Positions 56,196 to 64,000 of a stretch of 64,000 bases of DNA are shown in pieces; position 1 is the first letter of the stretch, and each line of letters begins with the position of its first letter. The notes beneath the pieces were generated by a model. It made no database searches, was not told the DNA's origin, and saw nothing but the letters and a program-made list of their open reading frames with translations. The position numbers and the translations under genes were made by a program. This stretch comes from Tolypothrix bouteillei VB521301 (GTDB lineage: Bacteria; Cyanobacteriota; Cyanobacteriia; Cyanobacteriales; Nostocaceae), in assembly GCF_000760695.4 (NCBI RefSeq), contig NZ_JHEG04000001.1:2202717-2266716 (forward strand). The letters are read 5' to 3'.

Positions 56196-56780
56196 TTAAG
56201 CGGAACTACTACTTTCTCCTTTAATAATGGCTGATGCAATCAGGTGTGCTAATCGCAACGCTTCTGGAACTTTGCCACAATCGGTTAAGCGATGCAGTGC
56301 TGTAGCAATGACCTCTGGTTCCTCACCGCAAACTTGAAAGAAAAACGGTGGATATTCGTAGATAGTACCTGCAAGTCTCAGTAGTTCTTGCCGTTGCTGA
56401 AAATTTGGCAAGCGGCTCATGGCGTCTTCAACAGCAGTGAGATCGGGTACGCGGCGCATAACAGCAACACAAGGAAGTTGCAATCTCTGAGCTAATTCTG
56501 GAAGGTTAACCAGGTTAAATCCACCAAATCCAATTCCATCAAGTAATACAATATGCAACTGCGGTAAAAACTTACTACCAACCAAGAGTTTACAGATAGT
56601 CTCTGTTGCGTCTAAGCCATCTTGCTGTAGTTCTCCCCACACCATTCCCTCAAAACGAGTTCCCGCACAAACAACCCCTCCTATGTGGACTTTACCTCCT
56701 GTTCCACGTACAAAAGGACTATCGTCAAAACCGATTGCACGAATAGTACGGTTAAGTTTTAACAGAGATTCCAGTTTCAT
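56196..56780 (-). CDS. DUF99 protein (endonuclease V-like fold)
   Basis: A 194-residue protein. RAIGFDDSPF and VHIGGVVCAGTRFEGMVWG at the start, LHIVLLDGIGFGGFNLVN in the middle and PCVAVMRRVPDL are features of DUF99/UPF0215, which shares the RNase H-like fold of endonuclease V. Better known from archaea and some cyanobacteria. The acidic residues (DD in GFDD, D in LLDG) could be catalytic. Role unknown. It lies 100 bp downstream of ndhN on the same strand. Confidence 0.85.
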   Translation of the reverse strand: MKLESLLKLNRTIRAIGFDDSPFVRGTGGKVHIGGVVCAGTRFEGMVWGELQQDGLDATETICKLLVGSKFLPQLHIVLLDGIGFGGFNLVNLPELAQRLQLPCVAVMRRVPDLTAVEDAMSRLPNFQQRQELLRLAGTIYEYPPFFFQVCGEEPEVIATALHRLTDCGKVPEALRLAHLIASAIIKGESSSSA

Positions 56781-56880
56781 ATGAAGGAGAGGATAAGCCG
56801 ATCCATAAAGTTGTAAGGGGAGAAGGGAAGGAGAGATAGTTTTATGATTTCCCCTTGTCCCGGTGTCCCCTTAACCTTCG

Positions 56881-57357
56881 CTAGCTAGCTAACAGAGTTT
56901 TTTGTAAAGGCGTCCAGCGAAAAGCGCGATCGCCTCCTCTTTCGATGATGACTTTAACTCTTGGTTCTATGCTAGGTAAAGTTGCCAAGAACTCAACTTC
57001 TTGATCTGAAAGAATATTTCCTTCAATGATCCATAACACCAAACCTTTAGATTTTGGTGGAAGTTGTTCTAAGTGAGAGTTAACAATGGGTGGCACGTAG
57101 TATACATAACCTACTGCTGCACCACTACCCGTACTTTTTTTCCCAAGATGTGGAGGTCGAACACCGTGAACTCTCGTGAGATAGGCAGCTACATCTCCTA
57201 ATCCCTTTGCAGACAAATTGAGGGCAACATAGCCTGCAGCACGCAGTCGCCGTCTGTACCGACCTTCAAAACCTCCTTCGAGAGGTACGTACACACCGAG
57301 AGCGCCATGCTTCTCTAAATCGCGGATTAAACCGCTGCCAGTGGTAATTAATGCCAT
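56881..57357 (-). CDS. ndhN: NAD(P)H-quinone oxidoreductase subunit N
   Basis: A peripheral subunit of the photosynthetic NDH-1 complex, specific to cyanobacteria and chloroplasts. The 158-residue protein starts MALITTGSGLIRDLEKHGAL and has VYVPLEGGFEGRYRRRLRAA and GLVLWIIEGNILSDQE. No membrane segment. It is divergent from the ribosomal operon. Confidence 0.95.
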   Translation of the reverse strand: MALITTGSGLIRDLEKHGALGVYVPLEGGFEGRYRRRLRAAGYVALNLSAKGLGDVAAYLTRVHGVRPPHLGKKSTGSGAAVGYVYYVPPIVNSHLEQLPPKSKGLVLWIIEGNILSDQEVEFLATLPSIEPRVKVIIERGGDRAFRWTPLQKTLLAS

Positions 57358-58200
57358 AGATTATTCTTTATCCTATCCCACTTTGACATCTCTATTATCT
57401 GTCATTTGTCATTAGCAATTGACGATTGAGGATTGGTGATTCTCATCCTGTCCCCCTGTCCGCCTTGTCCCTCTACTCCCCAATCCCTCTTTTCATAAAT
57501 TTGTAGACAAATATAAATCTGTACGCTATATTATTGGATCGTGACATTTAGTAGACTCAGGTTACTCTTCTACTGGCACTTCCATATGGTTTGGTCATCA
57601 AACATGGTGACAAATTTCCAAATAGGATAAACTGGTAAAGATTGGTCAAACAGCTGGTAAACTAGGTAAACTATGTTAGTGGATTATTGGTTGAAAAACC
57701 AAAAGTATCCCAGGTACATAGTAAGCTAAGTTCTTAGCGTGGGAAAAGACCGCAACAACCTTGAACAAGTGTTTGAGGTGAGCAGTGAAAAAAACTGAGC
57801 GGTAGTGTTTGTTTGTGGCATTGCATGAGTCTCAGTTTGTGGATACTGGGTAGACTGCTATCTAAGTCCTACTGCTGCAATGAAAGAGTGCCGAATCAAC
57901 TGCTTCAATACAAAGCGTTGCTGCACGAAACGCAAAGCTCTCGTGCCTTGCATTCAATCCAGAAATGAGTTCTTCCGCTAAGGAAGACAATTCTGGCTGT
58001 GTGGTGAAAACAAACAGAATCGGATTCACCCAACAGTAGGGACAGTTGTGGAGACCCAAGGAAGTTGTAACTGTGACACCTAGCAGATTCGACTTCAGAG
58101 GTCAGCCCAAGAAAAGCTATCAATGCTGACTTGGGCTTATGTACAGATGTCTAAAATCCGATGTTAACGGAAAAAAGTTAAGAAAGGAGAGCCAGTAACT
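57358..58200 (+). promoter_or_regulatory. 843-bp leader region of the ribosomal operon
   Basis: This divergent gap has no credible gene. The left end holds a CT-rich repeat (57438-57495). The right part is more GC-rich and looks transcribed. A hairpin AGCCCAAG (58104-58111) with CTTGGGCT (58130-58137), in which TCAGC and GCTGA can pair as an alternative, lies about 65 bp before rplC. Such a structure could serve r-protein feedback or attenuation; this is a guess. The AGGAGA at 58185 is the rplC ribosome site. Confidence 0.4.
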
Positions 58201-58842
58201 GTGTCTGTAGGTATTCTCGGCACCAAACTGGGCATGACCCAAATATTTGATGGTGATGGAGTAGCTATTCCTGTCACTGTTATCAAAGCGGGACCATGCA
58301 CCGTTACCCAAGTCAAAACAAAGCAGACCGACGGTTACTCCGCCATCCAAGTGGGTTATGGCGAAGTAAAGCCAAAAGCACTGAATAAACCGCAGTTGGG
58401 ACACCTTGCCAAGTCATCTGCCCCAGCGTTGCGTCATTTGCATGAGTATCGCATAGATAACTCGAGTGAGTATTCTTTAGGTCAAGAACTTAAAGCAGAT
58501 ATTTTTAGTGCAGGTCAAATAGTAGATGTAGTTGGTACAAGTATAGGTCGCGGTTTTGCTGGCAACCAAAAACGCAACAACTTTGGTCGAGGACCAATGT
58601 CTCACGGTTCTAAAAACCACAGACAACCTGGTTCGATTGGTGCTGGTACGACTCCCGGTCGTGTCTATCCTGGAAAACGGATGGCAGGACGGTTGGGTGG
58701 CGATCGAGTCACAATTCGCAAGCTTACTGTAGTACGAGTAGACTCAGAGCGTAACTTATTGCTGATCAAGGGAGCTGTTCCTGGTAAGCCCGGAGCTATT
58801 GTAAATATTCTTCCGGCAACCATAGTTGGTAAAAAATCATAA
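58201..58842 (+). CDS. rplC: 50S ribosomal protein L3
   Basis: First gene of the S10-type operon here; it binds 23S rRNA early in assembly. The 213-residue protein starts with GTG ([19 protein letters not shown]) and has the loop [20 protein letters not shown] with the Gln that is methylated in E. coli. AGGAGA lies 11 bases before the start. As in other cyanobacteria, rpsJ (S10) is not part of the cluster: the preceding gene is ndhN. Confidence 0.98.
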   Translation: MSVGILGTKLGMTQIFDGDGVAIPVTVIKAGPCTVTQVKTKQTDGYSAIQVGYGEVKPKALNKPQLGHLAKSSAPALRHLHEYRIDNSSEYSLGQELKADIFSAGQIVDVVGTSIGRGFAGNQKRNNFGRGPMSHGSKNHRQPGSIGAGTTPGRVYPGKRMAGRLGGDRVTIRKLTVVRVDSERNLLLIKGAVPGKPGAIVNILPATIVGKKS

Positions 58843-58941
58843 GTCATTGGTCGTTAGTCATCAGTCATGAGTTATAAGTCACGATGCGCGGACGAAGAAC
58901 AAAGGACGAAGGACAAAAGACAAAGGATATAAGGACAAAAA

Positions 58942-59574
58942 ATGTTTGAGTGTGCAGTCAAAAATTGGCAAGGAGACCAAGTCGGACAAACAACGTTCGA
59001 TTTGAAAGTAGCCAAGGAAAAAACGGCGTCTCACATCGTGCATAGAGCTTTGGTGAGACAAATGACTAATGCTCGCCAAGGAACAGCTAGTACAAAAACT
59101 CGTTCGGAAGTTCGAGGAGGCGGTCGCAAACCTTGGCGGCAAAAAGGAACCGGTCGGGCTCGTGCTGGATCTATCCGTTCGCCATTATGGCGCGGTGGTG
59201 GTGTCATCTTTGGACCGAAACCCAGAGATTTTGAAATCAAAATGAACCGCAAAGAACGGCAATTGGCACTGAGAACAGCATTTGCTAGCCGGATCGATGA
59301 TTTGATTGTGGTAGAAGAATTTAGCGATCAAATCCAACGTCCCAAAACAAAAGAGTTGGTAAGTGCGATCGCCCGTTGGGGTGCTGCTCCAGAAAGCAAG
59401 ACTCTGTTAGTCTTATCGGAACAAGTAGAAAACGTATACTTGTCAGCCCGTAACGTAGAAAATCTCAAACTCATTAGTGCAGATCAACTCAACGTTTACG
59501 ATTTGCTTCATGCTGACAAAATTGTTGTGACAGCGCAAGCTTTAGGAAAGATTCAGGAGGTCTACGGTGGGTAA
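58942..59574 (+). CDS. rplD: 50S ribosomal protein L4
   Basis: Binds 23S rRNA near the exit tunnel. The 210-residue protein has the extended loop [20 protein letters not shown] (here ARQGTASTK...) and [17 protein letters not shown]. The 99-bp gap after rplC contains repeats of AAAGGACAAA type. The end overlaps rplW by eight bases. L4 is the autoregulator of this operon in E. coli; whether so here is unknown. Confidence 0.98.
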   Translation: MFECAVKNWQGDQVGQTTFDLKVAKEKTASHIVHRALVRQMTNARQGTASTKTRSEVRGGGRKPWRQKGTGRARAGSIRSPLWRGGGVIFGPKPRDFEIKMNRKERQLALRTAFASRIDDLIVVEEFSDQIQRPKTKELVSAIARWGAAPESKTLLVLSEQVENVYLSARNVENLKLISADQLNVYDLLHADKIVVTAQALGKIQEVYGG

Positions 59575-59893
59575 AATACCTCAGGAGTTTGACATCCGTA
59601 AGCTTCCAGATCTTATACGTCGCCCAATTTTGACTGAAAAGGCGACTATCTTAATGGAGCAAAATAAATACACTTTTGAAGTGACTCCAAAAGCAACCAA
59701 ACCAGAAATTAAAGCGGCTATTGAAAACTTATTTGACGTCAAAGTTGAAGCAGTCAATACCGCATTACCACCACGGAAGAAAAAGCGTGTTGGTAAATTT
59801 ATAGGTTTCAAACCCCAATACAAGCGAGCCATTGTTACTGTCGCAGCTGGGGATGTAGAGAAGATCAGACAAGTTTTATTCCCAGAGGTTTAA
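59567..59893 (+). CDS. rplW: 50S ribosomal protein L23
   Basis: Sits at the tunnel exit and docks trigger factor and SRP. The 108-residue protein starts with GTG at 59567, inside the end of rplD, with AGGAGG upstream at 59555. [20 protein letters not shown] is the family start. About 13 residues longer at the N-terminus than the core, as in other cyanobacteria. Confidence 0.97.
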   Translation: MGKIPQEFDIRKLPDLIRRPILTEKATILMEQNKYTFEVTPKATKPEIKAAIENLFDVKVEAVNTALPPRKKKRVGKFIGFKPQYKRAIVTVAAGDVEKIRQVLFPEV

Positions 59894-59897
59894 GAAG

Positions 59898-60761
59898 ATG
59901 GGTACTCGTTCTTTTCGCCCTTATACCCCCAGCACTCGCCAAGTTACAATTTCTGATTTTTCAGAAATTACAAAAAGCGAACCAGAAAAATCTTTAACTA
60001 GATCGATCCATCGTGCAAAAGGTCGGAACAATCAAGGACGTATCACCACCCGTCATCGAGGTGGCGGACACAAACGTCTTTACCGCATTATTGATTTTAA
60101 GCGGGATAAGCGTGATATTCCAGCTAAAGTGATTGCTATTGAATACGACCCCAACCGCAATGCGCGGATTGCACTATTGCAATATGAAGATGGCGAAAAG
60201 CGTTATATTCTACAGCCCAATGGAGTTGGTGTAGGTAGAACAATTATTGCCGGATCGACTGCGCCTATTGAAGATGGTAATGCTTTACCCCTATCTAACA
60301 TTCCGTTGGGTACTAGCGTCCACAACGTAGAGTTAAAGCCAGGGAAAGGCGGTCAAATTGTTCGCGCTGCAGGTGCTACAGCTCAAGTCGTTGCAAAAGA
60401 AGGGAATTACGTCACACTCAAGTTACCTTCCACTGAAGTCCGCATGGTACGCAAGGAATGCTATGCCACTATCGGACAAGTTGGTAACCTCGACGCCAGA
60501 AACCTCAGTGCGGGTAAAGCTGGTAGAGTTCGCTGGAAAGGTCGCCGTCCTCAAGTCAGAGGTAGCGTGATGAACCCAGTCGATCACCCCCACGGTGGTG
60601 GTGAAGGTAGAGCGCCTATTGGTAGATCGGGTCCTGTCACTCCTTGGGGTAAACCTGCTTTGGGTCTCAAGACTCGCAAACCAAAGAAAGCCAGCAGTAA
60701 GTTGATTGTACGTCGCCGTCGTAAGTCATCCAAGCGCGGACGTGGCGGACGTGAATCATAA
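59898..60761 (+). CDS. rplB: 50S ribosomal protein L2
   Basis: A core protein of the peptidyl transferase region. The 287-residue protein has [19 protein letters not shown] and the highly conserved [18 protein letters not shown] with the His essential for activity. Four bases separate it from rplW. Ends in a basic tail. Confidence 0.99.
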   Translation: MGTRSFRPYTPSTRQVTISDFSEITKSEPEKSLTRSIHRAKGRNNQGRITTRHRGGGHKRLYRIIDFKRDKRDIPAKVIAIEYDPNRNARIALLQYEDGEKRYILQPNGVGVGRTIIAGSTAPIEDGNALPLSNIPLGTSVHNVELKPGKGGQIVRAAGATAQVVAKEGNYVTLKLPSTEVRMVRKECYATIGQVGNLDARNLSAGKAGRVRWKGRRPQVRGSVMNPVDHPHGGGEGRAPIGRSGPVTPWGKPALGLKTRKPKKASSKLIVRRRRKSSKRGRGGRES

Positions 60762-60864
60762 AGAGCTAATGGCTAATGGCTAATGGCTAATAGTCAATGG
60801 CAATTAGCTTTTTAGCAATTAGCTTTTTAGCAACTAGCAATTAGCAATTAGCAAGTGTTGAACT
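60762..60864. repeat. Heptamer repeats between rplB and rpsS
   Basis: At least three GGCTAAT copies (GCTAATGGCTAATGGCTAAT) followed by TTAGCTTTTTAGCAATTAGC units. These fill the gap inside an essential operon. Confidence 0.85.
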
Positions 60865-61143
60865 ATGGGTCGTTCTCTAAAAAAAGGTCCCTTTGTTGCG
60901 GATCACCTTCTAGAAAAAATTGAAAGACTTAACGAAGCCAACAAAAAAGAAGTTATTAAAACTTGGTCGCGGGCTTCAACAATCTTACCCCTCATGGTCG
61001 GTCATACCATTGCCGTTCACAACGGACGCCAGCACGTTCCCATCTTTATCAGCGACCAAATGGTGGGACACAAATTGGGCGAATTTGCACCCACGCGCAC
61101 TTTTAGAGGTCACTCTAAGAGTGATAAGAAATCAGGTAGATAG
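60865..61143 (+). CDS. rpsS: 30S ribosomal protein S19
   Basis: Binds the 16S head with S13. The 92-residue protein starts [20 protein letters not shown] and has [17 protein letters not shown]. Its ATG is preceded by repeat DNA without a clear ribosome site. Length is standard. Confidence 0.98.
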   Translation: MGRSLKKGPFVADHLLEKIERLNEANKKEVIKTWSRASTILPLMVGHTIAVHNGRQHVPIFISDQMVGHKLGEFAPTRTFRGHSKSDKKSGR

Positions 61144-61303
61144 CTAATGGCTAATGGCTAATGGTTAATGGTGAGTCCAGTGCTGTAGGCGGGTCTCCCG
61201 CGCCCACAGCACTGGTGAAACCGTTCGCTTAGCGTCTCTGTAAGGAGATAGGGCTATTAGCAATTAGCGATTAGCAATTAGCGATTAGCTCACGGAGAAA
61301 ATT
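61144..61303. repeat. Heptamer repeats with an inserted palindrome between rpsS and rplV
   Basis: GGCTAAT copies on the left and ATTAGCAATTAGCG copies on the right surround a GC-rich palindrome, CCAGTGCTGT (about 61177-61186) with ACAGCACTGG (about 61204-61213), whose inner part GGCGGG/CCCGC also pairs. It looks like an element that inserted into the heptamer tract. Confidence 0.8.
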
Positions 61304-61669
61304 ATGGCAACTGATACTACTGAAGTTAAAGCGATCGCCCGCTATATACGTATGTCTCCCCTGAAAGTGCGGCGCGTACTAGACCAGATCCGGGGACGCT
61401 CGTATAGAGAAGCACTTATTGTTTTAGAATTCATGCCTTATCGAGCCTGCGATCCAGTTCTGAAAGTACTGAGAAGTGCTGCAGCTAACGCAGAACATAA
61501 CGCTGGCTTAAATAGAGCTGATTTGGTAATTACTCAAGCATACGCAGATCAAGGTCCGGTGCTGAAAAGATTTCAACCAAGGGCGCAAGGTCGGGCTTAC
61601 CAAATTCGCAAACCAACGTGTCACATTACTGTAGCTGTAGCTGCTGACCCCAACGCAGCACAAGATTAA
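61304..61669 (+). CDS. rplV: 50S ribosomal protein L22
   Basis: Lines the exit tunnel. The 121-residue protein has [20 protein letters not shown] and the tunnel loop [21 protein letters not shown] lies before the ATG. Length is normal. Confidence 0.98.
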   Translation: MATDTTEVKAIARYIRMSPLKVRRVLDQIRGRSYREALIVLEFMPYRACDPVLKVLRSAAANAEHNAGLNRADLVITQAYADQGPVLKRFQPRAQGRAYQIRKPTCHITVAVAADPNAAQD

Positions 61670-61690
61670 GAAATTTAAGAGGAAGCATTT

Positions 61691-62476
61691 GTGGGACAGA
61701 AGATACATCCAGTCGGTTTTCGTTTGGGAATCACCCAAGAGCACCAATCCCGTTGGTTTGCAGACCCCAACCGCTATCCAGAACTTCTTCAAGAAGATCG
61801 CAAACTGCGTAAATATATAGAAGAAAAACTGGGTAGATCTGCTCAAAACAACGCCGGAATTTCTGAAGTTCGCATTGAGCGTAAAGCCGATCAAATCGAT
61901 CTAGAAGTTCGCACTGCTCGACCGGGCGTAGTCGTAGGTCGGGGCGGACAAGGAATCGAAGCTTTGCGAACCGGGCTTCAACAACTGTTAGGTAGCAATC
62001 GTCAGATTCGTATTAACGTCGTTGAAGTACAGCGAGTTGATGCTGATGCTTACCTAATTGCGGAGTACATTGCTCAACAGTTGGAACGTCGGGTATCTTT
62101 CCGGAGAGTCGTTCGCCAAGCGATCCAACGCGCTCAACGTGCTGGGATACAAGGTATCAAAGTTCAAGTGAGCGGTCGCCTCAACGGTGCAGAAATTGCT
62201 CGGACAGAGTGGACTCGTGAAGGTCGCGTTCCCCTCCATACCTTACGGGCTGATATCGACTACTCTTACTGCACTGCTAAAACCATTTACGGTATTCTTG
62301 GCATTAAAGTTTGGGTGTTTAAAGGAGAAATTATTCCCGGACAGGAAGAAACTCCACCACCACAAGGAACTCGCGACCGCGACCGAGGCGATCGCGACCG
62401 CGATCGGGATCGTCCCCCTTCTAGACGTCAAAATCGCCGTCGCCAACAATTTGAAGACCGTTCTAATGAAGGATGA
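61691..62476 (+). CDS. rpsC: 30S ribosomal protein S3
   Basis: At the mRNA entry site, with helicase role. The 261-residue protein starts with GTG ([20 protein letters not shown]), with AGAGGAAG before it. A KH domain ([17 protein letters not shown]) is intact. The C-terminus has an extra Arg/Asp-rich tail (about 220-255, [14 protein letters not shown]), encoded by GCGATCGCGACC-like repeats. The tail is longer than in most bacteria. Confidence 0.97.
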   Translation: MGQKIHPVGFRLGITQEHQSRWFADPNRYPELLQEDRKLRKYIEEKLGRSAQNNAGISEVRIERKADQIDLEVRTARPGVVVGRGGQGIEALRTGLQQLLGSNRQIRINVVEVQRVDADAYLIAEYIAQQLERRVSFRRVVRQAIQRAQRAGIQGIKVQVSGRLNGAEIARTEWTREGRVPLHTLRADIDYSYCTAKTIYGILGIKVWVFKGEIIPGQEETPPPQGTRDRDRGDRDRDRDRPPSRRQNRRRQQFEDRSNEG

Positions 62477-62573
62477 AGGATGAATGCTGAATGATGAATC
62501 AGACACGATCTTGCTTCACAATTCACAATTCATAATTCATAATTCATAATTCATAATTCATAATTTCTTCCTC
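62477..62573. repeat. CATAATT heptamer repeats between rpsC and rplP
   Basis: Five to six tandem copies of CATAATT at about 62525-62570, after degenerate GAATGATGAA units. The ribosome site of rplP is not obvious because of this. Confidence 0.85.
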
Positions 62574-63005
62574 ATGTTAAGTCCAAGAAGAACTAAATTC
62601 CGCAAACAACAACGCGGGCGGATGACCGGACAAGCAACTCGCGGAAGTAGCCTTAACTTCGGTGATTTTGCGCTCCAAGCTTTAGAACCCGCTTGGATTA
62701 CCTCCCGGCAAATCGAAGCTTCTCGTCGAGCAATGACTCGTTACATCCGTAGGGGCGGTAAAATTTGGATTCGGATTTTCCCCGATAAACCCGTTACCAT
62801 GCGTCCGGCAGAAACACGTATGGGTTCCGGTAAAGGTTCTCCAGAGTTTTGGGTAGCTGTCGTAAAACCAGGCAGAATTTTATTTGAAATTGCTGGTGTA
62901 TCAGAAGAAATTGCTCGTGAAGCAATGAGACTGGCGGCTTATAAGTTGCCCATTAAAACTAAATTCATCAAACGCTCTGAAGAAGAGCAACAGCAGCAGG
63001 TGTAA
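62574..63005 (+). CDS. rplP: 50S ribosomal protein L16
   Basis: Helps position tRNA at the A site. The 143-residue protein starts [19 protein letters not shown] and has [20 protein letters not shown] and [18 protein letters not shown]. Four bases before rpmC. Standard length plus a short Gln tail. Confidence 0.98.
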   Translation: MLSPRRTKFRKQQRGRMTGQATRGSSLNFGDFALQALEPAWITSRQIEASRRAMTRYIRRGGKIWIRIFPDKPVTMRPAETRMGSGKGSPEFWVAVVKPGRILFEIAGVSEEIAREAMRLAAYKLPIKTKFIKRSEEEQQQQV

Positions 63006-63008
63006 GTT

Positions 63009-63239
63009 ATGGCTCTTCCTAAAATATCAGAAGCAAGAGAATTAACTGACGAACAATTGGTTCAAGAAATTATCGCAGTTAAAAAACAACTGTTTCAACT
63101 GCGCTTGCAAAAAGCTACCAGACAGTTGGAAAAACCCCACCAATTCAGACACGCCCGACACCGCCTAGCTCAATTACTTACAGTAGAACACGAGCGCAAG
63201 CGGGCTTCTGTCAGTCAAGCAAAGAGTGAAGCAGAGTAG
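63009..63239 (+). CDS. rpmC: 50S ribosomal protein L29
   Basis: At the tunnel exit. The 76-residue protein has the family core LTDEQLVQEIIAVKKQLFQL and ARHRLAQLLTVEHER. Slightly longer at both ends than the E. coli protein, as in cyanobacteria. Confidence 0.96.
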   Translation: MALPKISEARELTDEQLVQEIIAVKKQLFQLRLQKATRQLEKPHQFRHARHRLAQLLTVEHERKRASVSQAKSEAE

Positions 63240-63245
63240 GAAAGT

Positions 63246-63506
63246 ATGGCAGTAAAAGAACGAGTGGGCTTGGTTGTGAGCGACAAAATGCAAAAAACGG
63301 TTGTCGTCGCCGTAGAAAACCGCTCTCCCCACCCCAAATACGGCAAAATTGTCGTTAAAACCAGACGGTACAAAGCACACGACGAAGAAAATAAGTGCAA
63401 AATAGGCGATCGCGTTCGGATTCAGGAAACTAGACCCCTCAGTAAAACTAAGCGCTGGACAGTCACTGAAATCCTAACCACCAAGAACGCTGAGTTAACT
63501 AAATAG
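63246..63506 (+). CDS. rpsQ: 30S ribosomal protein S17
   Basis: Primary 16S rRNA binder. The 86-residue protein starts [20 protein letters not shown] and has [19 protein letters not shown] and [18 protein letters not shown]. Six bases after rpmC. Confidence 0.98.
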   Translation: MAVKERVGLVVSDKMQKTVVVAVENRSPHPKYGKIVVKTRRYKAHDEENKCKIGDRVRIQETRPLSKTKRWTVTEILTTKNAELTK

Positions 63507-63544
63507 TTGTTAGATAGCTAACAGCACAAAAAGGGAGATAAACA

Positions 63545-63913
63545 GTGATTCAAACCCAGACTTACCTCAATGTCGCAGACAACAGCGGTGCTCGCAAATT
63601 GATGTGCATCCGCGTTTTAGGTGCGGGTAACTGCCGTTATGGCTTTGTGGGCGATAAAATTATTGCTGTTGTTAAAGACGCAATTCCCAACATGGCTGTC
63701 AAAAAGTCTGACGTTGTAGAAGCAGTGATTGTTCGCACTCGCCACAGCATACGTAGAGACAGTGGGATGAGCATTCGCTTTGACGACAACGCCGCAGTTA
63801 TTATTAACAAAGACGGTAACCCCAAAGGAACTCGCGTCTTTGGTCCCGTAGCGCGGGAACTTCGTGACAAAAACTTTACCAAAATCGTTTCTTTGGCTCC
63901 GGAGGTGCTGTAA
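63545..63913 (+). CDS. rplN: 50S ribosomal protein L14
   Basis: At the subunit interface. The 122-residue protein starts with GTG ([20 protein letters not shown]) and has [18 protein letters not shown] and [26 protein letters not shown] lies before the start. The stop TAA overlaps the rplX ATG by one base. Confidence 0.98.
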   Translation: MIQTQTYLNVADNSGARKLMCIRVLGAGNCRYGFVGDKIIAVVKDAIPNMAVKKSDVVEAVIVRTRHSIRRDSGMSIRFDDNAAVIINKDGNPKGTRVFGPVARELRDKNFTKIVSLAPEVL

Positions 63914-64000
63914 TGGCAACCAAAAAGAAGGAAAAGCCCAAATTCTATAAAATGCATGTCAAAACCGGAGACACCGTACAGGTGATAGCCGGAAAAGACA
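63913..64000 (+). CDS. rplX: 50S ribosomal protein L24, 5' part
   Basis: The ATG at 63913 shares its A with the rplN stop; GGAGG lies 12 bases upstream, inside rplN. Twenty-nine codons are present ([20 protein letters not shown], then TVQVIAGKD), containing the start of the KOW motif of L24. The gene is cut by the window end. Confidence 0.93.
   Translation, partial: MATKKKEKPKFYKMHVKTGDTVQVIAGKD

Overview
This window is chromosomal DNA of a filamentous, probably heterocyst-forming cyanobacterium (order Nostocales; genus not resolved). The evidence is the gene content: thylakoid NDH-1 subunits (ndhD1, ndhN), sulfolipid genes (sqdB, sqdX), Ycf46 and Ycf35-like proteins, a GAF-GAF-PAS adenylate cyclase of the Anabaena CyaB type, a hybrid Ser/Thr-His kinase, and the order omp85-lpxC-fabZ-lpxA-lpxB. 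The HIP1 octamer GCGATCGC recurs throughout, and the intergenic DNA carries the heptamer repeats and small palindromic elements typical of these genomes.

The accessory part is at 1-8820. It holds a retron-type reverse transcriptase with the retron NAxxH and VTG motifs, a WGR/HEAT (ARM)-repeat protein, a winged-helix/SWIM zinc-finger protein, and two diverged copies of a structured RNA. Each RNA copy is bounded by perfect inverted repeats that look like msr-msd a1/a2. The RT + ARM + WH-SWIM set matches what I recall as type XIII retrons. The locus has a visible history. An ARM paralogue lies at the left edge, and it is followed by a 140-bp remnant of a SWIM gene fused to RNA copy 1. The ARM-SWIM-RNA unit was therefore duplicated in tandem and one SWIM gene was lost. 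The RNA copies keep their helices although the stem sequences differ.

9338-28189 holds a 1806-residue hybrid kinase, ndhD1, thrB, the DUF1257/Ycf46/ribbon-helix-helix cluster, sqdB-sqdX with cyaB overlapping the sqdX stop by ATGA, a small DUF7219-like gene and purC. 28400-34881 is the outer-membrane block: an Omp85 assembly pore followed by four lipid A genes.

34955-57357 is mixed. It contains an orphan cytosine-5 methyltransferase, a tRNA 2-selenouridine synthase, a prohibitin, endonuclease V, two tandem FHA genes (one fused to a flavin-type oxidoreductase), an SGNH hydrolase, a PD-(D/E)XK-like protein, a TnpB element with a 77-residue companion gene where TnpA would be expected, two CPA2 antiporters, an AMIN protein, DUF3172, DUF99 and ndhN.

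58201-64000 is the S10/spc ribosomal protein operon from rplC into rplX (cut by the window end). Three of its gaps have been invaded by heptamer repeats. I saw no tRNA, rRNA or CRISPR array.
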